Of a stretch of 64,000 nt of DNA, positions 55,901 to 64,000 are shown piece after piece (the first letter of the stretch is position 1; each line of letters starts with the position of its first letter). The stretch is taken from contig CAKJVC010000150.1 in NCBI GenBank assembly GCA_918026815.1, forward strand, positions 992,001 through 1,056,000, written 5' to 3'. The stretch comes from Chalara sp. BL73 (Eukaryota; Ascomycota; Leotiomycetes; Helotiales). A model generated the notes under the pieces. It had not been told where the DNA came from. It did not search any database and saw nothing but the letters and a program-made list of their open reading frames with translations. Made by a program: the position numbers and the translations under genes.

Positions 55901-57824
55901 AGGCGTTGATATAAAGAGCTGTTCAAAGCTCAAATAAGCAAGCAACTGCAGCCCGAGCTTTTGGTATGCGTCTAAAACAAGATCGAATGCCTCCCAAAAC
56001 TCCTGGGCAAACTAGAAGCATGGTCACTATGAGCACATAAATTAGACCCAAGTTAGTAGAATCCCTCCACTTACATGAAGGATGTATTTCATCGGACCCT
56101 GCAACACCTTGTAAACCAATGTGCTTGTAAACCTTCCCCGGGGGATAAACGGTGTCACTTACCCATAAATAGGAGATAGCATCTGCAACATCGACAAAAA
56201 GCTCAGTCACTTCAACAATTTCAACATATTCCTTCATGGAGTTCAAAAATGGTTCGAGTCTCTTCATGTACCTCATACTCTTAGTCTGCTCCTGTTCTGC
56301 TTGGAGATTGCGGATGAAATCTTGGAGCGAAGCGAAACTTGTGCCTTTGAAGTCGGATTTTTCGGCATCGGTGAGGCCCGTCGTTCGTTTAAACGCATCC
56401 AGTTCAGCTAAAATTCATGTTCATTGATGCTGGATTATTGAGAGGTTTGGTTTGCTTACCTTTCAGGCTATTTTTATACTTGTTCTGGTATTTCTTTGAT
56501 GTCGAAATCGGGGAAGCCTTTACCGCCAACCCGTCACTAGCCCCCTCAGTGTCGAGAGTTGACTGGTGTATGCTTGTTGGATTGTGATTTGTGTTGTGCA
56601 TGGCAGGAGGCTGTAGTCCAAAGATAATATTCAGCCTTGAAACTACAATGTGGTAGTACTCAGAATCTTTTGTGAACTTCACCATGTCGGAATGTGTTTC
56701 ATTTATCGGGAAGGTCATAGATGGGATTGGAGTTCCACATGTCGCAGAATCTTTGCTCACTAGGATGGTAGGCATCCCATTACGATCTATTGTGCCATCT
56801 GGCCTCTTCTGTTCCGTGTTAGGATTAATCTTTCACTGTGATGGTTGACTGACCATGATCGTGGGAGACTCTGAGGTCTCCCATGCCCAAAAACATTTTA
56901 GTTGACTGTGAAGCGAAGTTTCATTGAAAGAACGGTTGAGTTGACGGAGATAGTTTGAACCGCGTGCAATGTCATCGACCAAAAGCCCATTGGGATTATC
57001 GTGAACGACTATTCGGAAATGGGACTGTTCCATACCCAGATTTGGGACGCCAAAGAAAACAGCTCCTCTCAAAAGGCTAAGGACGCCTTTATATCCCTCG
57101 TCCAAACTGTCGTTAAGCTGTACCATAGCTTCTCTAAGCACAAGCCCGCCGAGACTGTGAGCAAGAAAAGCAACAGGCTTTCCAGACTGCGAGTCCCAGC
57201 CGTACGTCTGGAGTTGGCTAATAAGTGCTTGAGCGAGGTCCGGGATACGTTGGAATGATGGACTGCAATCGAGTTTCGTGTCATAGCCGTAAATGACTGC
57301 CCTGACACCTTGTATGTGTTTTGTTAGTGCATCACGAATCCACATAAATCTTTTATCGCCTCCTTTTGGCTGCCACGAGCCGAAAGGATGGCTTGCCAAA
57401 CCCGAGATCGCGATGCAGCTGGTACTAGTCAGCGTTCATAGAATAATTACAAATAGAGCCATGCATACTCAAACGAATGAATAGAGTCCGCATCATTCAG
57501 TGGTGTCATGCCCTTAAAATGGGTGTCCAGCGTAAGGCTATTAAGATCATGGCGACCTTCAACCGGGATACGCCACTGGTCTTTCCCATCGCTATTATGG
57601 GTAAGTGACGGAAGGGTCCGAAACATCACGGTCGCCACTTTAGAGCGTGGGTTCTCCCAGGGCAGCAGTGCGGTGGCTAACGAGTATACTTGAATGTCGT
57701 CGATTGAGACGTCACCCATCCCCGGGCAGAGAAGGAGTGCAGTGTCCTTGAAAGTTTTGACATCGTTTGGTATTCCACGCACGCGGAATACTGTTCTAGA
57801 CCATGTGTCTCCGTCTTTCCTCAT
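52914..57824 (-). CDS. SesB-NACHT-C2H2 NLR (STAND) protein
   Basis: Eleven exons: 57469-57824, 56854-57418, 56460-56808, 56163-56407, 56075-56107, 55819-56011, 55384-55764, 54775-55323, 54608-54719, 54294-54554, 52914-54237; every junction keeps frame, 1455 residues. Domains: SesB-type hydrolase (lead-in VFRVRGIPNDV; GLASHPFGSW; nucleophile elbow AHSLGGLVLREA; GVPNLGM); a linker with the helical domain common before fungal NACHTs (residues about 425-650); NACHT with Walker A LNGIPGAGKT (about 701-710, split by an intron) and Walker B YLIIDGLDEC (about 798-807); winged-helix LGWIVCAKRPLRWREIQ; and a C-terminal run of at least four C2H2-type fingers from about 1200 (e.g. FQCHICLKKY..HIRAH, FVCSVCGHSFTRRSDCNRHEQVH) in place of the usual WD or ankyrin repeats. 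Family knowledge: NLRs sense non-self and trigger responses; here the fingers would be the sensor, by inference. Confidence 0.92.
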
Positions 57825-58449
57825 TTGAATATGCTGAACCTTGGACGGATCGGGCTGTGGGGATGTCTTGGCGTTGGGACAATGTCAGCATAAGATGTGA
57901 GTAAAAACGTTCAGATCTGATTCGTGCTGACGAAGAAGCCGATCTGTGTAATTTGTGGCGTATCCAGGTGATAAATGGAAGTCAGGTAAAAAGGGGAAAT
58001 TTCAGCTAAATTCACGCTCTGAGATTTTTTTTCTCGGGCTTATAACAGCCTTACAGATCGGGCGTCTTACCATCTTGTGCGAGCTGAGTATTTGCTTCCT
58101 CTTCTTCCCCTTCCTCCCCCCCCACACAACTATCACTCTGCGAAAGTCCAACTATAAAAAATATATAAAAAAACGTCGCATCGACATATGGCATACGTAG
58201 CTTATTCTAAGGAGGCATCTAAAAAGTAGTTTCTCTGGAAGATACGTTATTTCAAAATTCGCACGGGGCAAACTCGGCCCAATGACCTACCGTATGTCGT
58301 CTTATTCGCTACAATAGGGAGGCTGAGAATATCCCATCATTTGCCTCACCCCCGATACAGTTTCACAACCTTGTGCCTCTGGTATTGCGGCTGTCCAGGT
58401 GCGATGAGAAACCCTTAAAGTTGCTCTAATAATATTCTAATCCTCGCAA
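57825..58449. other. Shared upstream region, NLR and DUF6601 genes
   Basis: The two genes diverge from here. An AT-rich stretch lies at 58140-58200. No coding support. Confidence 0.45.
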
Positions 58450-59463
58450 ATGCTGAAACCCCCTTTCTCTCGACCCCTCGCTTGCCTAGCACCTTCAATT
58501 CCGTCGCGCCTTGGCGAGCCTATGTCTGATGTTTTAACTCCCTCAGCCGCGACCCCCGTGCACTATACACTACCTGCTACTATAAGACGTGGAACTACTC
58601 TTGCGAGAATCGCGGATGACCCGGATGCATATTATACAGCCGAACTACGGACGACACGCCTTGACAAGATCAAGTCGTATCTCTGGCTAGCAGGCGTTCC
58701 CACCTGTGCGAGGCCGTTGCATCGACAACGGTTATTGGGCCGCGAAATAGTCATCACCGAGGACCCAACCGAACACCTCGTTTGGCACGAAACACGAATA
58801 TTCATCAAGCCGCTCCCGATGTTCCTGGTCGATCTCGATTGCTGGAACCGGAAAATTTGCAAATCTAAGCAGCTACACGAGGCTGCTTGTGGCCTTCTGC
58901 TCTCGTACGCATGGCTTGTCAGGCATGAAAGCGACCTCCGGATTGCACACGAGAAAGGGCTCCTGCCGGACTTCATCCAGTGGGCGACCTGGACGGAGCT
59001 TATCGGTGATTTCCTCGAACACATCGACCTGCAATCTCTGAATGGGCTTTCGCCTAGATATCAATACGGAGAGTTGCGGCTATCCAGGTTGAACAAGATA
59101 TACTATATCACGCGTTTTACATGGATAGATTTCGTCCGAGGATATATGACTACATCGACATGGTACCAGGACTTCTTCGCTCGCAATTTTGCATGGCTGC
59201 TGGCAGTCTTTGCGGTGATGTCCGTGGCTTTGTCTGCAATGCAGGTCGCTCTCGTTGTTAAAAGAGGTGGCACGGAGTTTGAACACGCGTCCTATGGCTT
59301 CTCTATTGCCTGTTTGTTCCTCACCGCTGGGACTGCTTTGGCGCTTCTGCTTGTCTGGGCAGTCCTATTCGTATATCATGTGGTGAGTGCTCAGATGAAC
59401 AACCGACACGTTATACAGGAGCGGAGGCGCGTTACAGATCCTCAAGGAGGCACCAGGTGTTGA
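58450..59463 (+). CDS. DUF6601 family membrane protein
   Basis: Single exon, 337 residues from the first ATG (58450); MSDVLTPSA at 58522 (residue 25) is an equally good start. Core YLWLAGVPTCARPLHRQRLLGREI..TEDPTEHLVW is the signature of fungal DUF6601 proteins. Two C-terminal membrane helices (about 248-268 and 283-310) follow a conserved RLNKIYYITRFTWIDFVRGYM segment. The function of the family is unknown to me. Divergent from the NLR, about 0.6 kb apart. Confidence 0.88.
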   Translation: MLKPPFSRPLACLAPSIPSRLGEPMSDVLTPSAATPVHYTLPATIRRGTTLARIADDPDAYYTAELRTTRLDKIKSYLWLAGVPTCARPLHRQRLLGREIVITEDPTEHLVWHETRIFIKPLPMFLVDLDCWNRKICKSKQLHEAACGLLLSYAWLVRHESDLRIAHEKGLLPDFIQWATWTELIGDFLEHIDLQSLNGLSPRYQYGELRLSRLNKIYYITRFTWIDFVRGYMTTSTWYQDFFARNFAWLLAVFAVMSVALSAMQVALVVKRGGTEFEHASYGFSIACLFLTAGTALALLLVWAVLFVYHVVSAQMNNRHVIQERRRVTDPQGGTRC

Positions 59464-59530
59464 GATATATAGCAGCTCAGTTTCTATAGCTAATCTATTA
59501 TATCAAGTCTATTATCCTCGAATATACTAA

Positions 59531-60210
59531 TCAACTTATACGATTGAAGAAGCTCTCCTTCAGTAAGTGTAGTCTGCGGCCTGGGAAATGCCGTCCTATC
59601 TCTGGCTGGTTCTTGTCTCCATAGACCATCTTGACTAATAGACTCTCTTACTCCTTGGCCAATTCCTTGCCCGGCTTCCATGTTGATACGGTCCGGCGAG
59701 AGACTGCAGCCTTTACTGGCGACTCCTCTGAGACAGACCTCAAAACTTCTGAATGGAGTGAGTGGTGGACGTGCTCAGACTTACGTGGCAACGTAAACTC
59801 GATATCGTATGTCGTCGGATTGCTAATCGTGATACATTTTAGGAGACCTTGAAAGGGCTATTCCAGGTACTCTGCAACAGGCGCCGACTCCACCGTAATG
59901 GAGGGACTTTGAGAGGTTTGTGGAGTAGGTGTGGGGGTAAGCTTCCGACGTCTCGCAGGTCGCAGATTCTCGTCATCCTTGTCGCTTGTGTTGTGACTGC
60001 AATCGCTGCATTTGGGGTGGTAGTTGTCAAGTCTGATATTTTCATTCCTGTCTTGGCATCACCACTTTTCTCCGTGCGGTTCTTACTCCGCATCATCGCT
60101 GTCATCTACCTCCTCCCTTATCGCTATTAATAGTGACACATGTTCCGCATGCTTGGCTTGGTTGACGATTTTTCGAACTCTACCATTTTTTCTTAGTTTA
60201 GAATCCTTAC
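59531..60210 (-). pseudogene. Decayed SANT/Myb-like dispersed gene
   Basis: Shifting minus-strand frames give, in order, KIVNQAKHAEHVSLLIAIRE, EEVDDSDDAE*, RPARRRKLTPTPTPQ, EYLE*PFQGLLKCITI..TTYDIEFTLPR and KE*ESLLVKMVYGDKNQPEIGRHFPGR..LLKESFFNRIS*. The last block has a Myb/SANT-like pattern ('W..EE..LL..M...N..W.EI...FPGR'). I recall a repetitive family in fungi with 'EY.EWPFQGFLK', so the stop after EYLE is probably TGG>TAG. A short piece of a second copy occurs at 63943-64000. Confidence 0.55.
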
Positions 60211-60366
60211 AGTAGAACCCTTTTACTAGTTTCAATAGAGCCAGGATTTGGATTCGCGAGATTGCCTAGCTTGTTCTGCAGGTGAGAGGAGATTCATTTT
60301 GAACCTTCACTCAAGAGTCCTGTTTTGGTTGTAGGTACTTATCTATTAGGTGCATTTCTTTAGAGC

Positions 60367-60480
60367 TACCACGACACGCGCTATGCATCTACAGTTACAG
60401 GGGCAACGATAGTATAGGTAGTATAATACGAGAATCTAAAGCTAAAGAAAGAAAAGGAGTTTAAAGAAAGCAGGCTATAT
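60367..60480. repeat. Dispersed LTR-like repeat, copy C (partial)
   Basis: Matches the first third of 36450-36790: CACGACACGCGCTATGCATC, then GAATCTAAAGCTAA and GCAGGCTATA in the same order. Probably a retroelement terminal fragment. Confidence 0.5.
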
Positions 60481-60929
60481 ATACACGAGGAGCTCTAAGA
60501 GCTTGGCTAATATAAGTCATGTGTGTTCCAGAGGGATATGACACTTATTAACAAATAAGCCATTTTTATGCCTCGTAAAGCATAAGCTTTAAAAAAACAA
60601 AAAGTGGTATACTAAGTATTGAAATGTGCCTTTTTGATTTTCATATGTATGTATTAGTATTAGTAACTTTGTATTGTACATAGTTTTATAGAGAATTGAA
60701 GTATTTATATCTAAAGGGACCATGATGGGGTGGATGGTGGGGCTTGCACAACAATTAATGGCCACTAATTTTACGACGCTAGCTGCCGAATCGCTGCATC
60801 ACGCGATCGCGTGTATGCCATGCCGACTTCGCATCACAGTTTACTGTCTCTCATCTTCTTGTTATGCTGCTGGATCGCTATCTTCCTTATAACCCGACAC
60901 CCATACCAGGGCATTGGTAAGCAGAAATT
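60481..60929. other. Upstream of HET gene; no other feature
   Basis: AT-rich to 60710, then a GC-richer presumed promoter up to the ATG at 60930. Confidence 0.4.
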
Positions 60930-63186
60930 ATGTCACTCTGGAAGACTTTATCCAATATCGCCGAGGATATCGGCGACGGGATAGAAGAGGCTGCTGTGGG
61001 CATCGGCCGAAGGATAGGAACTGTCCTAGAGGATGCTGGCCAAACACGTAAAATTCCAGATTCCGCAGTCCAGGTGACAGAATCACTTGGCGTGAGGCGA
61101 TGTTCGACCTGTGAAAATATAAGGTATCTGGACAAGATCATCAAATTCACACTTTACAAGTTATACGACTCTGGCCAGGCGGGCTGTACCTGTTGCTGGC
61201 TCTTATATTCCGGGGTATCAGCGTTGCTGAAAAACACAGCGAACTCACTTGAGCCAGTGGAGCTGAATACAAGTTATTGCGAGAAGTCGATCCTGCTCAT
61301 GTTCCCAGACAGAGCGACGATATATCCGCCTGTTGTTTGGAAAATCGAGTTTACGTTCCCTGATAGTATGGCCGTGATTTTGCTTAGTGCATTGGGGGTA
61401 TGACTGACTTGTTGCAAGATCTCCTTCTCCCAATTGCTGCATTCACCGTGCAAAAACATCCCACCGATTACTCTCATAATCAGAGCTCGAATCATGTGCT
61501 TCGTTTGGTCAAGAAATGTAACGACGAACATCGCTGTGTTAAGGACTGGCGGCCCAAGCTCCCCAAGAGAGTGATCGATGTGGGCAATACGGGTAACGGA
61601 GTGCTTCGCCTCTGCTGTTCGGATGGCGACCAGAGAAACCAGTACACTATCTTGAGCCATTGCTGGGGCGGTTCATCTCCTCTTATCACTCGTGCGGATT
61701 CGTTGGAGGAGCGAAAGAGGGGGTTTCCACTCAATGCGCTTCCAAAAACTTTTCGTGACGCTGTCGCCGTTACACGCCTATTGGGTATCCGGTACTTGTG
61801 GATTGACTCGCTTTGTATTTTACAAGAGGATCGGTATGCCCAACACCATAAATTAAGTACTCAAGCCCGAGAGTGACAACAATCTGACACTGTGCCCGCA
61901 GACAGGACTGGGAAATCGAAGCTCCCAAAATGGCTGACTACTACTCTAATGCATATATTACAATTGCAGCCTCTCGAGCCGAGAACTGTGAAACAGGATT
62001 TCTCCTTCCGACAGAAAATCGTCGAGTCGCCACTGTTCAGTGCGAGAGTGGCCAGTCACGTTTTGATGTTATTGTCCAAGAATCACACAACACAGCAGCG
62101 ACATCAGAGCTGGAAAACAAACTCTACACACGAGCGTGGGTCTTTCAAGAAATGACTGTAGCGCCGCGTGTCATATCGTACGGGGCGAAGGAGCTAGAAT
62201 GGTACTGCCGCGAACACAACTGGTGCGAGTGCTCCTACTTGGTGCCAGAGTCTTATGACCAACCCGTTCATTCCGGTCACTGGATAAAGTGCAGAGAACA
62301 GTACATGAACAGGGATTACCAAGACTGGCTTGACATGGTAACGGAATTCACTCGCCGGAATCTAACACAGCGAGGTGATCGTCTGCCCGCTATTTCGGCG
62401 CTTGCAAAACAGTTCAGTTCAAAGTTAAACGCGCCATATATGGCGGGCATCTGGAATTTAGAACCAATGGTATGGCGCGGTCTGAGATGGAAGCCTTGGA
62501 CAGTGGGCACATATCTGGCCGGCACTGAGGTACCTTCATGGTCATGGGCATCTGTAGAATGCCTCAATGGCGTTGAATATGGTCATCCCATTCCATCTGA
62601 CGGTATTGAGTACCGAGATACTGGCGTGAAGCTGCTTAAATGGGAGACATACCTCAAGAGCACTAGTTTGTTTGGCGAGGTATCAGGGGGGATTTTGAGA
62701 GTCACAGGTCCTCTTCTTCATGTGAAACTCGAGATCAAGCCAAACCCTGAATCAAACTGGAGGAGGAATACCACTTATCGGTTTTCCATGCTCTCAACTA
62801 GGCGTGCAAAGTTGAAGGGAGTAGATCATACCATCGAGAAGTGTCGGACCAACCAGTATCAAGAACTCATTGACTTTCGTCCCGACACGCCCTTGGAGCT
62901 GCATTCGATTCGTTCGTCTTCTCAACGAGGCCGATGGACATTTAAGAGGTCTTCGGATCAACCTAATGAGCACCCGAAAGCCGTCTTCGGGGAAGTTTAC
63001 TGTCTTCGCTTTATCGATCACACGATCTATGATCCGGACGAATTAAGCATTTGCATGCTCGTACTTGGATGCCTGGATGCAAGGATGCAGACTTATCAAC
63101 GAATTGGTTTCGCATACTTCAAAATGGTGGAACAAAATATTCCGTTCTTTAGAGAGGTCGATTCGCAAATATTGACTATTGTCTAG
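60930..63186 (+). CDS. HET (heterokaryon incompatibility) domain protein
   Basis: Exons 60930-61365, 61419-61833 and 61902-63186; introns of 53 and 68 nt (branch CTGAC in both) keep frame, 711 residues. The N-terminal half has a Cys motif (RRCSTCENIRYLDK...GCTCCWLL). The HET domain starts YTILSHCWGG..PLITRADSLEERKRGFPLNALPKTFRDAVAVTRLLGIRYLWIDSLCILQED and runs on through QDWEIEAPKMADYYSNAYITIAAS to LYTRAWVFQEMTVAPRVI, the canonical order. The C-terminal half is the variable region (W..VE..YSxR-type blocks absent). HET proteins trigger cell death on fusion of unlike strains; its partner is unknown. It is the third allorecognition-type gene in the last 25 kb. Confidence 0.93.
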
Positions 63187-63942
63187 ATTGATTGGGTCGC
63201 AATAACAAGATTGAGATGAAGAGGGACACTATAGCTCTTTTCCTGAGATGCATTAAATTTCTAGTTGAGCGAGGAAAAGTGGCGAAATTGATGTAGGTCG
63301 AAGAAAGGTGTATATAAAATACAAAGCAGAAAGAAATTTCGCTAGCCCTTATTATAGCAGGCGAGGCCAAAAATGGATGCGGAGTGAACATGACTGCGAC
63401 GCTGAAAATGCATGTGAGGTCAATGAATATGAAGACCAAATCCTGGCGTTGGCCTGGGTGCCAGCATCCTGTGGCTGTGTATACAGCAAAGTCTAAAATA
63501 AAATAAAATTTGTAACTATCGAAAATAAAAAGTCGATATACACGTTTTGTGTCACAAACAGGGTCCTATAAGCCTGGAAAGGTAGCTTGTAGGTGCTTCA
63601 ATACGAAAATAGTAAACTAAGGAGGGAAAAAGCAAAACTCGGGAGCTATCGGCATAAGTCAAGCTCACAGGTCATTGTCCACTAGTCCCAATTAAGGAAT
63701 ACACGCGAGCTGGTCACGTGCTAGCCCTGATATTTTGTACACCATTTTGCATATTTTTTAAATACGTTTATAAATTATATTAAACTTAAAAGAATTACTT
63801 GTCTAGTTTTTTTCGTTGACAGCAGTTAACTGATTTAAAGGTAAATTAATTGTGTACTATATAAATATATTTTTTTGCTTTCAAATATAACTGTTACGGT
63901 TACCACGTGATCGTCTCGGATATGCTTTCCTATTTAGGATTA
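63187..63942. other. No gene seen
   Basis: 3' flank of the HET gene, then AT-rich sequence with the weakly LTR-like block AACTAAGGAGGGAAAAAGC near 63617. Confidence 0.4.
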
Positions 63943-64000
63943 GTGTTCCGCATGTTTTGACTTAGTCGACGATTCTCTGCTTTACCTTTTCTCCTTAGTT
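63943..64000 (-). repeat. Second copy of dispersed gene fragment, cut by window edge
   Basis: Diverged direct repeat of 60132-60200: both read GTTCCGCATG, then GGTTGACGAT or AGTCGACGAT, then TTCTTAGTT-like. It corresponds to the N-terminal KIVNQAKHAEH-type segment of the relic at 59531-60210; the rest lies beyond the window. Confidence 0.5.

Overview
The window reads as nuclear DNA of a filamentous ascomycete (Pezizomycotina). Genes are split by short introns (about 45-145 nt) with GT-AG ends and CTRAY-type branch points. Gene families are fungal: SesB/NACHT NLR, HET, DUF6601, DUF7580, FAS1-GPI and kexin-processed repeat proteins. Several duplicated or mobile sequences carry RIP-like damage in which tryptophan codons became stops. 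A leotiomycete is my guess for the class, from general impression only.

Layout. 1-4.2 kb: solo LTR plus broken genes (DEDD exonuclease, C2H2 fingers, DUF7580). 4.7-6.2 kb: MFS monocarboxylate-type transporter. 6.7-9.1 kb: long hairpin and a RIP-worn Tc1/mariner with recognisable ends. 10.5-12.7 kb: divergent pair, a secreted kexin-cut VGx-repeat precursor and a membrane protein with two HxxHC motifs (UstYa-like), a candidate small RiPP locus. 13.4-16.7 kb: cytosolic isoleucyl-tRNA synthetase, then a second solo LTR. 19-21.2 kb: SesB-type hydrolase fused to zinc fingers. 23.1-25.1 kb: membrane glycoprotein. 26.5-27.7 kb: FAS1 protein with GPI signal. 30.3-32.3 kb: seven-TM protein. 32.7-36.3 kb: dead MULE. 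37.9-40.1 kb: STAND-type N-terminal domain plus zinc-finger protein. 42.3-45.8 kb: RAD5/HLTF-like SNF2 ATPase. 46.2-50.0 kb: MITE and an apparently intact MULE. 51.2-51.8 kb: two more inverted-repeat elements. 52.9-57.8 kb: large SesB-NACHT-C2H2 NLR. 58.4-59.5 kb: DUF6601 membrane protein. 59.5-60.2 kb: broken SANT-like gene. 60.9-63.2 kb: HET-domain gene.

Themes. (1) The precursor/UstYa-like pair at 10.5-12.7 kb is the best candidate for an undescribed system. (2) Allorecognition or innate-immunity type genes are unusually dense: SesB-zinc finger, STAND-N/C2H2, SesB-NACHT-C2H2 and HET, plus a DUF7580 relic. (3) Two MULEs of one superfamily sit 10 kb apart, one mutated at nearly every tryptophan and one with identical 150-bp ends, giving a before/after view of genome defence. 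Spliced models were derived by eye; every multi-exon model given keeps frame across all junctions, but none has been tested against transcripts.
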